The notes beneath the pieces were generated by a model. That model did no database searches. It was not told the origin of the DNA and was given only the letters and a program-made list of their open reading frames with translations. Both the position numbers and the translations under genes were made by a program. From assembly GCF_001311985.1 (NCBI RefSeq), contig NZ_BBCJ01000025.1:1-64000 (forward strand): DNA of 64,000 nt, read 5' to 3'. The stretch is from Geotalea toluenoxydans JCM 15764. GTDB lineage: Bacteria; Desulfobacterota; Desulfuromonadia; Geobacterales; Geobacteraceae. Positions 51,494 through 62,220 of this stretch are shown piece by piece; positions within the stretch are counted from its first letter, which is position 1, and every line of letters starts with the position of its first letter.

Positions 51494-53821
51494 TTGATAC
51501 GGAAAATTGCAGAAAAAATCATCAGGTACAGGGTACAGGTCCTTCTGGTTATTGTGGCCTTGACCGTATTCTTTGCCTGGCACCTTAAGGATATCAAGAT
51601 TGCTTTCGGCGGTGGCGATATCGTTCCTCCCAACCATCCTTATGTGAAGTTGACTGAGAGGATGGTGGAGAAGTACGGCGGCGAGCATCTCGTGGAGATT
51701 GCCATACAGGTGAAGAAGGGAGATGTTCTTGACCCGGTGAATCTGGCCAAGGTTTACAGGATCGACCAGAAACTGCGTGAAATGCAGGGAGTGGTTACCT
51801 CGAAGATTATCTCGGTCGCATCCCGCAAGTTTTCGCGGGTTAACTTTGCCTATGACGAACTTGGGTATTCTACCCTCCACTTCGAAAAGTACCAGGACCT
51901 TGTCCGGAAGATCAACGACGGAGACAGCAAGGAGGCCACTGCGTTCAGGGAAGAGGTGCTGAACAATGACATGATCTCCGGTACCATTGTGTCCCCCGAC
52001 CGAAAGAGGACGCTCATTCTGGCCGGTTTCAGGTACGAAGAGGATTACCGGTACATATTCGAGACGTTACAGAAGATAGTAAACGAAGAAAAGGATGCAA
52101 ACACAGAATTTTTCCTGGCTGGGCGGCCGATCATGCTCGGTTATATCGACTCGGCGTTCAGGGGAATTCTGGTCGTCTTCGCCATTGCCGTTCTGGTGAT
52201 GGTGGTAACCCTCTATCTGGACTTCCGGACCATCCGCGGCGTCCTTCTCCCTCTCTCTTCAGGTTTGATCGGCGTTGTCTGGGGACTCGGTTTCATGTCC
52301 CTTCTCGGCCACCGGATAGATGTTCTTGGGGTGACCATACCCTTCCTGCTGGTTGCACTGGCCCACGGTCATTCAGTCCAAATTCTCTCCCGGTACTACT
52401 ATGAGTATGCCAACGGCCGCAATCGAGGAAGCGGCAGTAGAGTCGATGATCGGCCTCTTGAAACCAATGACCACCTCTATTTTTGCCGATGCAGTGGGGC
52501 TGTTCGTCCTGATACTGATGCCTTTCCGAAGTATCCAGTCCATGGCACTGGTGGGGACTGCAGGCATCGTGGCTATCTGCGTCGGCTGCTTTGTCTTGAT
52601 ACCGGTCTCCCTTGCACTACTCCCCCCCATGAAACAATCTTCAGTCAATCGTGAAGAGAGCTGGTTCGGGCCGATCTTCGAACGTTTGGCTAAATTTTCC
52701 CTTGGAAAGGGCAAAGTGCCGATTCTCGCTCTTACTGGCGTAGTGCTGGTAATTGCACTTGTGGGTGCTTTCAAGGTACGGGTCGGCGAACTGCAGTCCG
52801 GTTCGCCCGACTTCTGGCCGAATGCCCCCTACAACAAGGCGGAGAAAGTCGTTGAGCAAATGACCGGCGGCAACCTCTATTGGATAAACATAGAGGGTGA
52901 CCGCACCGGCGCTCTTTACGATGCAAAGGTGATCAGTGACATCAACGCCCTTCAGCGACATCTGGGTGAGATGCCTGAGGTGGGTTACTCCATATCCTAT
53001 GTGGACGCCCTGAAAAAGGTAAACGCAGCAATGCATGAGAATGATCCGCGCTGGGAGATCCTTCCGAACGATACTGCTTCGGCGGGGGAACTGATTGGAA
53101 TGATCGGGGGAAGCGAGGGGTACGACGAAAGCAAGGACATGTTCACCAAGGACTACAAGTCAGGCACCATCGCGGTTTTCTCAAGGACCGCAAGCCTGAA
53201 ACACTGAAAAATGTCATTTCCGGCACTCGTGACTTCCTGAAGAAAAATCAGACGAGCGACATACGCTTCGAACTCCCTGGCGGAACAGCGGGCATCTATT
53301 CGGCAATCAACGAGGAGATTGAGAAAAACGAGTTCCTTAGCGTCGTCATCGTCGTTGTGGCGTGTCTGATTCTCACCGTTCTTGCCTTCAAGTCATGGCT
53401 TGCCGCTCTCATCATCTTTGTACCCCTGCTTATCGGCAAGGCGATCACCATGGCCTTCATGGGCTATGGAGGCATTGGCTTCTTCATCTATACCTTGCCG
53501 GTTGTAACCCTCGGTTTCGGGTTGGGAATCGATTTCTCCCTCTACATTCTGGCCCGGTTCAAGGAAGAAATTTCAGAATCCGGTGATTTTGTCACGGGAT
53601 ACATCAAGGCGCTCGGCACCTCGGGGCGTGCCGTGCTCTTTACCGGTCTGACCATGACCGGCGGCCTGCTAACCCTTTGTCTGTCCGAGATGCGTTTCCA
53701 GGCGATCCTCGGTTCCATGCTGAGCGTGGTGGTAATGGCCAACACGATCATCGCGCTACTGTTTTTCCCGGTTTTACTATCGGTCATCAAACCTAAATTC
53801 TTGTTTCAAAGAGGGGAATAA
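51494..53821 (+). CDS. RND/MMPL-family transporter, sulfur-cluster copy (two frameshifts)
   Basis: About 775 residues. I prefer TTG 51494, directly after AGGAGGGGAAAC, since the upstream ATG lies inside a terminator hairpin. The first half has a membrane span at IRYRVQVLLVIVALTVFF, a periplasmic loop, and FLLVALAHGHSVQILSRYYY; the second half has TLPVVTLGFGLGIDFSLYI, the paired RND repeat. Breaks lie near 52425 and 53200. It differs clearly from the toluene-cluster transporter. With the following DUF1302, YCF48 and DUF1329 genes it forms a trans-envelope module. Confidence 0.82.
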
Positions 53822-53859
53822 CCCCTTCTGCATGCAATCTAAAAGAAGGAGAGTACGGT

Positions 53860-55570
53860 ATGAATTTCAAACTGAAGAAGCTGGTCCCCTTGCTGGCATT
53901 GCTGGTGCTGGTGTCGAGCAGCATTAACGCCTGGTCCGCGGACGATAATGCGTCCGGGCAGGAAGCCATCGCTAACACCACCTCCACTGCCGAAACAACT
54001 GCGCCTGAAAATGTCGCCGGTGAAAGTGGCGCAATTGCCTCTACCGCTTCCACTTCTGAAACAACTGCGCCAGAAAATGCCGCCGGTGAAAATGACACCG
54101 TCGCTGCCACCGCTTCGGAACCGGGCAATGTCACGGATGCGGGGGCAGTGGAGACACTGCAGGAGCCATTCGACCCGTTCAATGTGATCGTGTACAAGCC
54201 ACTCTGCTCTTACCTCCGCAATTGGCGATTTCAACCCCATCGGGAAGCACGTCTCTGCTCCCCTTGAGGAGTCAGTCCCGGGGCTACGCGTAAAGGGTTT
54301 CATCAACAGCATAACCCAGATCAACACTACCTCCACCGATCACAATACGGGCCTTGGGGGAAGAAACAAGGACTGGAGGCTGCAGAAGCAAGAATTCCGT
54401 ACCCAGCTCGAACTCAAATACCAGGCAAATGAGAACATCGAGTTCGTCAACGTTAACAATTTCCAGTATGACGGCGCCTACGACTTTCAGGACAGCGACG
54501 GCCTCTACACCGATGGTTCCTCCAACCAGAAATACTATTCCCAGTTCAAACGGATCGTTCGCGAGGCCTATGTCCGCGGTAACTATGGAAACGTCAACTT
54601 CACCCTTGGCAAGCAGATCGTCAACTGGGGCAAGATGGATGGTAAGGTCATCGATTTCGTCAATGCCGCCGACGGCCGTGACGTTGTGGATTTCCATATC
54701 GGCGATTATGAATGGCGGGCCATCGGCCAATGGATGGCAAACGTATCGTTGCGACCAACCGAGAACATAACTACCACCTTTCTGTGGAACCCTGATTTCC
54801 AACCCAATGTGGGGCCTGCGGGTGGGTCGCCGTGGTGGTTTCCTTTCGCTCCATCGCCCGTTTCCAGTGCCCAGCGCCCTCCCGAGAGAAACCCTTCCGG
54901 TTTTGACCGGCTCGCGGATAGCGAAGGCGGGGTGCGAGTGGATACGACCATCGGCGCCTTGTCCTTGAGCGGAATTTATTACAACGGATTTGATCGTGAC
55001 GCGGTTTTCAACACATCAGACAACACTCTCCACCACACCCGCCTCAACCGCTATGGCTACGCCCTCGACTACGGAACCAGTATCTTCGGGCAGCGGCTGA
55101 TCATCCGCTCAGAAGCACTCTATTCCCATGGTAAGGCATTCGGTACTTCGGATACTTCCGCACCTGGCGGGATCGTAAAGAAAGACCAGCTCAAACTTGC
55201 CGTCGCCTTCGAGACCTCCGTGGGCTCGGACGAAAACAAGGTCGACATCCTTTATCAGCCGATCTGGACCCGTCAGCTGGGATGGGATAGTCGCACCGGC
55301 GCCAAACTCAACGACGTCCTCCATGTTGTAAACCTGAGCCATTCCGTGCGCAAGACGAACGACAAGCTGGATCTGAGCACTACCGGGTACATTTCGGGGG
55401 GATCGGGCTATGACGGCCTCAGCTACAACGTCTCGGCAGGATGGAAATTCAATGATTACCTCAAGGCAACGCTGGCCTATAACGATTTCATTGGCAAAGA
55501 CGACGATATCCCCTGGGGTGCATACAGGAAATGGAAGAACGTGACGCTGGACGTCAAGTACGAGTTCTAA
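53860..55570 (+). CDS. DUF1302 outer-membrane protein, sulfur-cluster copy (one frameshift)
   Basis: Signal peptide MNFKLKKLVPLLALLVLVSS with cleavage near AWSA/DD. A low-complexity linker follows with two near-copies of an ETTAPEN(V/A)AGE unit (residues about 42-85). After a break near 54200 the barrel part reads GLRVKGFINSITQIN, REAYVRGNYGNVNFTLGKQ, IVNWGKMDGKV and ends in Phe (LDVKYEF). Joined length is about 570 residues. AGAAGGAGAG precedes the ATG. It is probably the outer-membrane component of the module. Confidence 0.8.
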
Positions 55571-55627
55571 AAGAAAGCAACCCTGTGCACAAATGGAAAT
55601 CGGACCAACAAAAGAAGGAGATGCGAC

Positions 55628-56632
55628 ATGAAGATCGCAGATGTTGAAATGAAGACCCATCAGTTGAGGAAACCCGGTGCCCTTATCCACAGAATGGGAA
55701 TTTCTTTGGTGGTGCTGACAGCCGTCTCCATGCTTTTCGCCTGCTCAGGGAAAGGGGGGGAGAAGGTCAGCGCGTCGACATGGAAAACTTATCAACTGCC
55801 CTTTAACCATGTGGTCTTCGATCTGAAGCAGACAGGAGAGAAGGATGGGTGGGCGGTTGGAGAGAGAGGGCTTATACTTCGGTTCGACGGCACGAAATGG
55901 GAGCAGGTCGAATCTCCGGTGGCTGTTCCCCTCTTTGCCCTTGCCTTCCCTGAATCGGACCGCAGATGGGCAGTCGGGGCCGATGGGACGATTCTGGAAG
56001 GTAATAGGGATGGTTGGAAGGAGGTTCAAAAGCCGGACAAGTGGCACCTCATGTCGGTTGCTTTCCCATCGCCGGCAGACGGATGGGCTGTCGGAGAGAG
56101 AGGTTCCATTGTTCACTATGACGGCAAGGAATGGAAAAAGGTTGAATCACCGAAAAAAGTGGCACTGAACCGAGTCGTATTCAACACCCCCAACGATGGA
56201 TGGGCCGTGGGCAATCAGGGGGTGATCCTTCATTACGACGGCAAGGGATGGAAGGAGATTTCATCTTCCACTGACCGGACGCTGTACGGAATAGCATTTC
56301 GGAACCCGGATGACGCCTGGGCAGTGGGAGAAAAGGGTACGATTCTTCATTATGACGGCAAGTCCTGGTCGAAAGCCGAAAGCCCGGTCGAACGAACCTT
56401 CCTCAACGTGGCTGTTTCCAATGTAAAGGAAGGCTACATCGTCGGGCGTGGCGGAGAACTGCTTTCCCTGCATGAAGGCAAGTGGACACAGGGCACAGAC
56501 TCCCTAACTAGAAAGACCCTGTATGCCATTGATGTCCCACCGGACGGGAAACCGTGGTTGGTGCAACCACCCGCGATATCTTCAAGAAACAACTTTAAGC
56601 TTTATCTGCTGCAATCATGCGGAAATTCATAA
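55628..56632 (+). CDS. YCF48-like BNR-repeat lipoprotein
   Basis: 334 residues. The N-terminus has a lipobox (MLFAC near residue 39), so it should be a lipoprotein. At least five propeller repeats of the form GWAVGERGSIVHYDGKEWKK are visible. The final residues after DGKPWLV may be in the wrong frame: an alternative frame reads VGATTRDIFKKQL and stops. AGAAGGAGATG precedes the ATG. Unlike the toluene-cluster homologue it has no CxxCH. It lies between DUF1302 and DUF1329 genes. Confidence 0.8.
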   Translation: MKIADVEMKTHQLRKPGALIHRMGISLVVLTAVSMLFACSGKGGEKVSASTWKTYQLPFNHVVFDLKQTGEKDGWAVGERGLILRFDGTKWEQVESPVAVPLFALAFPESDRRWAVGADGTILEGNRDGWKEVQKPDKWHLMSVAFPSPADGWAVGERGSIVHYDGKEWKKVESPKKVALNRVVFNTPNDGWAVGNQGVILHYDGKGWKEISSSTDRTLYGIAFRNPDDAWAVGEKGTILHYDGKSWSKAESPVERTFLNVAVSNVKEGYIVGRGGELLSLHEGKWTQGTDSLTRKTLYAIDVPPDGKPWLVQPPAISSRNNFKLYLLQSCGNS

Positions 56633-56654
56633 ACCGTAGCGAAAGGAGAAAGAA

Positions 56655-58100
56655 ATGAAGAATCAGAAAATGAAGGGCGTGGTCGCGCTTGCCACCTTGG
56701 CTGCTATTGCAGCCACAGACCTTTCGGTCGTGGCCCGGTTCGGTATCGCCAAGGAAAATGTTGATTGGAGCAAGGTAGCATGGACGCCGGCAAAATCTAC
56801 TTCACCCTGGAAAGAGTGGAACTGGAACCCGAAGAAGGAAGGGCGGTCCTGGAAATATGTGGAGGAACTGTCGCAGGCAGAAAAGGATTACTGGCAGATC
56901 GACGGGCGCTGGTCCCACGAGATCCCGAGGGACAAGGAGTATCCCAAATTGCCGGAGGAGAGATATCCGTTCAAGGCCCCATACAGTGGGGAGGAACTTA
57001 GCGCTCTTGGGGAAGCAGGGGGCGGGGGCACCGTTATGTGCGGCCTGCAGTCCCATAGTGGATACCACATTTCCCGGACCAAAGACCGAAACGGAGTTAT
57101 CAGCAAATCGGACACGATCTGCAATACGATCAGGCACTACAAGACCTTCGCCGAACAACTCTACAAGTTCAAGCCTGGGCAGGAGACCGGCGCCTACCTC
57201 GTTGTCGTGGCCAATCCGCCCGAGTCCGCAGGCACCGTCTCGCTTTCGAAATTCTACAAGGATGGACCAGGTGTTTCCAAGCTTGAAGACCGTTGGGCAT
57301 ATCTGCCGTCGTTACGGCGTGTTCGCAGGATCTCCGGCGCCAGCGGCTCGGACTATATCCCCGGCTCGGTCGCTACCTATGATGACGTATTCCTTCGCGA
57401 TTTCTGGAAATACGACTCGAAAGTCATCGGTGTGGACATTCTTTATCAGGCCGTTAACAGCAAAAAGCCTTACGGACCCATTGCGGGGCCATATCGCGCC
57501 GATGGCGGCATAGAGACCTATGTGGTTTTAAACAAACCTGTAAAGAATGGGTACTATCTCAGCCATTGGATCAGCTGGCATGAGAAAAAAACCGGTCATA
57601 TCATTCGTCAAGAACAGTGGGACCGCAAGGGTAACTTTAAGAAGGTTTCGGAAAAAGGTCTTTCCGGTCAGGTCTTATACTTTAACAAACTCATCTACCC
57701 TTGGTCGGAAGGGGTCAAGGGCGGGCTGACCGAGAACGGCGCCGAACGACGGGCGATTCTGCATGGCGGAGGACCTGAGCAGGTATGGGACGTGGAGCAG
57801 GACGTGCAAGTATACAGCATTCCCGATACGCCGGACAAAAAGATCTCCTATGAGAAGTTCGGCAACCTGGATGCCTATGCCGGCAAGGAGACATGGAAAC
57901 AGCTGTTCCAGCCACAAAGGATAGAGAATCCATTCGTGAAGCCGGTACCTGTGGTGAAATTCGAGGCAAAGGATTTTCCTCCCACCCCGCCTCTCTATCG
58001 AGAGAAGTTTTCCAAGTTCCGCAAGATCTCGCTTCCTGCCGAGATATTGCAAAAGATCAAGAAGGATGAACAGAGCAAGCGGGGACTTTTTAAATCTTAA
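56655..58100 (+). CDS. DUF1329 protein, sulfur-cluster copy
   Basis: 481 residues, intact. Signal peptide MKNQKMKGVVALATLAAIAA. DUF1329 features include AYLPSLRRVRRISGASGSD, GSVATYDDVFLRDFWKYD, YLSHWISWHEKKTGHIIRQ and YFNKLIYPWSEGVKGG. GAAAGGAGAAAG precedes the ATG. It shares the family but little close sequence with the toluene-cluster DUF1329, so the two modules are probably tuned to different cargo. Expected in the periplasm or at the outer membrane. Confidence 0.82.
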   Translation: MKNQKMKGVVALATLAAIAATDLSVVARFGIAKENVDWSKVAWTPAKSTSPWKEWNWNPKKEGRSWKYVEELSQAEKDYWQIDGRWSHEIPRDKEYPKLPEERYPFKAPYSGEELSALGEAGGGGTVMCGLQSHSGYHISRTKDRNGVISKSDTICNTIRHYKTFAEQLYKFKPGQETGAYLVVVANPPESAGTVSLSKFYKDGPGVSKLEDRWAYLPSLRRVRRISGASGSDYIPGSVATYDDVFLRDFWKYDSKVIGVDILYQAVNSKKPYGPIAGPYRADGGIETYVVLNKPVKNGYYLSHWISWHEKKTGHIIRQEQWDRKGNFKKVSEKGLSGQVLYFNKLIYPWSEGVKGGLTENGAERRAILHGGGPEQVWDVEQDVQVYSIPDTPDKKISYEKFGNLDAYAGKETWKQLFQPQRIENPFVKPVPVVKFEAKDFPPTPPLYREKFSKFRKISLPAEILQKIKKDEQSKRGLFKS

Positions 58101-58117
58101 GACACAAACAAATGAGA

Positions 58118-58150
58118 AGACGGGCCATTGGGACTCCACTGGCCCGTCTT
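58118..58150 (+). terminator. hairpin after the envelope module
   Basis: AAGACGGGCCA (58118-58128) pairs with TGGCCCGTCTT (58140-58150). The trailing T run is short (CCTT), so termination may be weak and some read-through into the second DK pair is possible. Confidence 0.6.
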
Positions 58151-58168
58151 CCTTGGGGGATATTATAA

Positions 58169-59870
58169 ATGCATGATAATTTGAGTGAGCTGCCCATAAC
58201 GGATGATACACCCATAAACCTTAAGGAAAACACTTGCCCGACCCGTGAACAACGATTGTCGGTCGCCATAAACGCCTATTACGGTACCATGAGCGATCTG
58301 GTCAAGGGGACTCGTGAAAAGAGCCTGGTTCAGCCGGATCGCTGTTTCGAACAGTCTGGGAACTGCCTTCTGGCGCTCAATGCCCAACGGCTCATCAGTA
58401 TTCGCGATTCTGTGCTCCTGTTTCACTCACCCATAGGGTGTGCCGCAGGCCAGCACAGCAGTCACGAACTCTTTCAGCATATTCCCATCGAGCAGGGGCG
58501 GCCTGCCGACCTGGGTTTTTTCCATGCGGTCAGCACCAATCTGACTGACAGCGATGTGGTTTTCGGCGGCGGCGAGAAGCTGGTTGCCGCCCTCAAGGAG
58601 GCCGACCGGCGCTATTCGCCCCGGGCCATTTTTGTCGTCACCTCCTGTGCCTCCGGTATCATTGGCGACGACCTGGAAGGGGCTGTCAATGAGGCCCAGC
58701 CGCACGTCAAGGCAAAGATCGTCCCCTGTCACACCGAAGGGTTCCGTTCCCGTGTCACCCAGACCGGCTACGATGCCTTCTGGCACGGGGTTCTCAAGTA
58801 TCTGGTGCGGAAGGACCTGCCGAGAGAGAAGGATCTGGTGAACGTTACCAACATGTTCTCCTACACCTGGATGGATAAGATCGAAATAAACCGGCTCCTC
58901 ACCAAGCTGGGGCTCAGGGTCAATTTCATACCCGAATTCGCCTCGGTGGAAGATCTGGAGCGGATGGGGGCTGCAGCGGTGACCGCGCCGATCTGCCCGA
59001 CATTCGCCGACTATCTGATGCGGGGGCTGGATGAGCACTTCGGTGTTCCCTATTTCAACGACGTAATCCCCTTCGGCATCAAAAAGACCGACGAGTGGCT
59101 CCGCAGGATTGCCAGCTATACGGGCAAGGAGAAGGAGGTGGAGGAGCTCATCAAGGAGGAGCACGCCACCTACATCCCGAAGGTGGACAAAATCAGGCAG
59201 GGGTTGGAGGATATCCGCAAGCGGATGGTGGCAAAAGGAACCAAGAAGGAGGGGGAGAAGCTGACCGCCATCGGTGCGGTCGGCCAGGGCCGCGTCATCG
59301 GGCATGCCGTATTCCTGGAAGAGCTGGGTTTGGAAGTCGCAGCTGCTTGCGCCATTGATTACGACTCCCTCATCGCCGATTCCTTTGATTCCCTGGTCAA
59401 GGAGGTGGGTGATTTCATCGTTCTCGTCTCCACTTTCCAGGCTGCTGACTACGCAAATCTCTTTGCCAGGCTCAAGCCGGACCTTTCCCTCCAGGCCCCC
59501 TTCAAGGGTGGCGTAATCAAGACCGCCCACACCATCGGAACCATCCATTGGCTCAGGGGCCACAATCATCCTTCACAGGTTCAGGCCGGTTATGCCGCGC
59601 CGTCGGATACGGGGATATGTCCTGCGGAGCTTCCAGAACACTGCACTGACCAAGCTGCTTGCCGACTTCGATGACTCCCCCTACAAGGATTGGTGGTACA
59701 AAGCCGATCCGCTGCATTATGTGAAGGGAAGGGACGAGATCTTCAAGTCCAACCCTCTAACAATACCGGATGATCCGGATCACGGTCATGAACATGATGA
59801 TCACCGTCATCACGACCACGGCCACACCCACAGCCATGGTCATGATCATGCTCACGGTCACAAGGATTAA
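58169..59870 (+). CDS. NifD-like subunit, second DK pair, with His-rich C-terminal tail (two frameshifts)
   Basis: About 567 residues. Cysteines 66 (SGNCLL), 91 (SPIGCAAG) and 160 (TSCASGIIGDD) match the P-cluster set; Cys 276 (APICPTFADYL) and His 460 (GTIHWLRGH) are the likely cofactor ligands. As in the first pair, QTGYD replaces the His195 stretch. Two breaks at about 59605 and 59630 surround AVGYGDMSCGA. The last 29 codons or so (59781-59867) encode 14 His, mostly as HxH, absent from the first NifD-like protein. The ribosome site is weak. The tail may bind Ni, Zn or Fe. Confidence 0.82.
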
Positions 59871-59896
59871 AAGAATATAAAGGAGATGTAAATCAA

Positions 59897-61268
59897 ATGA
59901 CTGCGACAAATGTACTGAAATTTACCGATGAAGACGAGCGCATTGCCGCTCTTGATCCCAGGGACCGTCCCTTGCAGGAGACACCTCGCCATACGTGCGC
60001 CTTGGGCGGCGCGTTTGTGGCAGCTACCGCCGTGTCAGGGGTAATGCCGATCCTCCATTCGGGAGGGGGGTGCGGCTGGTCCAATTTCTTCGGCTTTATC
60101 GGCGCCAGCGGCGGCGGCAGATCGGCGACGGCGGCGCATTGACGACCCCCTGTTCGACCCTGCTCGAAAAGCATGTGGTCTTCGGCGGTGAGGAAAAGCT
60201 GCGCGACCAGATTGCCTCGACCATGGAACTTATGAACGGGGACCTTTTCGTCACGGTGTCGGGTTGTATCCCGGCCCTGATCGGTGACGATGTTGAAGGG
60301 GTAGTCTCCGAATTCAGGAAGCCGGAATACCCCCCATCATCAACGTCAAATCATCGGGATTCAACGGGACCTCCTACGATGGCTACGACCTGTTCCTGGA
60401 TGCGGTAATCGACCAGTATCTGGAAGAGCGCCCGGTCCGGAAAGGATTGGTAAACATCCTCGGTATCCAGCCCTGTCAGCACATATTCTGGAAGGGAGAT
60501 CTTGATCTTTTCAAGGCCAATCTGGATGCCATCGGTCTGGAGACCAACCAGATCTTCGGCGGCAGATACGGTGTCGAAGGGCTGAAGGATATTCCGGCCG
60601 CCCAATTGAACATTGTCCTCAGTCCCTGGCAGGGTTTGAAAGCCGCGGAAAAACTCAAGGAAAAATACGGCACTCCCTATATCGTCTATCCTGGGTTGCC
60701 CATGGGCCCCAAGGAAATGACCCGCTTCCTGCGTACGGTGGCCGAATATCTGGATGTGGAGCAAGAGCGCCTGGATAAATGGATCAAGAAGCAGACAGAG
60801 ATTGCCTACGACGACTTCAATCTGATTGCCACGGCGCTCTATACCGGGTTTTGCAATGTTCACTTCGCGGTCGTCGCAGAATCTAATATGGCCATCGGGT
60901 TGGTCAGGTACCTGACCAACGAATGCGGCCTGCTTCCCAGTGTGGTGGTCGTGACCGACAATCCACCTGCAGAAGTGCGTGACCTCATCACCGACAGGCT
61001 TACCAATGGATTAGAGGGCATAATCGTTCCCGACGTCTTCTTCGAAAACGATACCTACCTGATCCACAAGCGGTTGACGAACTACACCTTCATGCTCCTT
61101 TTCGCCAGTTCCATGGAGAAGTACGCCGCCGCCAAGTACATGGCCGGCCATCACACGATTTCGTTTCCCGCTTTCGACCGGGTTATCCTCAAGCGCACCT
61201 ATGCCGGGTTTGGTGGGGGCAATATCCTGCTGGAAGACCTGTTCAGCAAATTCGCCAGGCCGTTCTGA
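59897..61268 (+). CDS. NifK-like subunit, second DK pair (two frameshifts)
   Basis: About 457 residues joined. P-cluster cysteines: Cys 34 (HTCALGGAF), Cys 59 (SGGGCGWSN) and the Cys of VSGCIPALIGDD. Breaks lie near 60130 and 60325. The remainder (GLVNILGIQPCQHIFWKGD, LSPWQGLKAAEKLKEKYG, SFPAFDRVILKRTYAGFGG) follows the first NifK-like protein closely in order. AAAGGAGATG precedes the ATG. The second pair is clearly diverged from the first, so it may act on a different substrate. Confidence 0.83.
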
Positions 61269-61296
61269 TGCGTCTCGAAAAGATGGAGATCCGATC

Positions 61297-61680
61297 ATGA
61301 GCTGGGTGCGGGTTGCCGTCGCCTCGACGGATGGAATAGCAATCGACCAGTCACTACAGGAGGTCTCCTCCTTCAGCATTTATGATGTAGCTGTGGAGGG
61401 CCCCCGGTTCATGGAAACACGCAAGGCAACCGGAGTCTCTGCTTTGCCCGGCCCTGGCGGGGAGCCAACCAGCCTGTCGATGGATGAATTTCTGGATATC
61501 ATCTCCGATTGCTCACTCCTGGTTGTTAGGTCTCTGGGAGTTGAAGCCGGGGGGAAGATGCAGATCGGTTGGCTGACCGTCTATGAGGCAGATATGCAGG
61601 TTGAAAAGGCGCTGAAGAGGTTTTCCAGCAGTCCCCTGATCAAAAACATGTTTGGGAATAAAGCAGACCCAACCGACTGA
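61297..61680 (+). CDS. NifX/NafY-type cofactor-binding protein
   Basis: 127 residues, intact. VRVAVASTDGIAIDQSLQEV and FSIYDV are the start of the dinitrogenase iron-molybdenum-cofactor family fold (PF02579), and CSLLVVRSLGVEAGGKMQIG corresponds to its later part. GGAG precedes the ATG. Since the NifB-like protein here lacks a NifX domain and no NifEN is present, this protein may carry the NifB-made cluster to the NifDK-like proteins. Confidence 0.78.
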   Translation: MSWVRVAVASTDGIAIDQSLQEVSSFSIYDVAVEGPRFMETRKATGVSALPGPGGEPTSLSMDEFLDIISDCSLLVVRSLGVEAGGKMQIGWLTVYEADMQVEKALKRFSSSPLIKNMFGNKADPTD

Positions 61681-61759
61681 TCGGGGCTATGAACCGGGCA
61701 AGTCAATTTTGCCGATGACTCAGGTCCGGCGATCTTTTCGGTATGGGGTGGAGCATTTC

Positions 61760-62182
61760 ATGAACGATATATTGATGGTCATTCAAACTATGGTGTTTGC
61801 TGTTCATTGGCTGCCCGTTATTGTCGTGACGGCGCTGTCGCTTGTCGTCGCGGCCATATGGCATTTACCCTTTCTGTTCGGGAACACCTGGAAAAGGGAA
61901 GTCAATCCGGCAGGGGCCGAACGAAAGATCAACAAGCCCATTGTTTTAGGCGTTTCGGGTATATTGCACTTCATCGCCTTCACCAATGTGAGCCTTGTTG
62001 TCGCTGGTCAAGGATGGAGGTCAGGTTTGCTGACTGCGTTGATGATCAGCCTTGTCTGGATCGTTACCGCTTTGGGAGCTATTTACTTCCTCGCCGGACG
62101 TTCCTTGCGTCTCTTCGCAATAGATGCAGGGCTATATGTGGTCGTATTCTCTCTTGCTGGACTGGTGCTGGGGGCGTGGTAA
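61760..62182 (+). CDS. DUF1761-like integral membrane protein
   Basis: 140 residues from ATG 61760, after GGTGGAG. Four hydrophobic segments are visible: WLPVIVVTALSLVVAAIW, VLGVSGILHFIAF, LLTALMISLVWIVTALGAIY, and a C-terminal VVFSLAGLVLGAW. The loop HLPFLFGNTW resembles the DUF1761 pattern. Function unknown. It lies between the NifX-like gene and a binding-protein gene. Confidence 0.6.
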   Translation: MNDILMVIQTMVFAVHWLPVIVVTALSLVVAAIWHLPFLFGNTWKREVNPAGAERKINKPIVLGVSGILHFIAFTNVSLVVAGQGWRSGLLTALMISLVWIVTALGAIYFLAGRSLRLFAIDAGLYVVVFSLAGLVLGAW

Positions 62183-62220
62183 AGCATTGGGCTTGCGGAG
62201 CAAAGAAGGAGGGTTAAAAC

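Noticed and set aside
42526-61680. A nitrogen-fixation (nif) gene cluster
   Set aside because: No NifEN, NifV or NifS-type genes, NifB is short, the NifD His195 stretch is not conserved in either D subunit, and the neighbours are sulfur genes.
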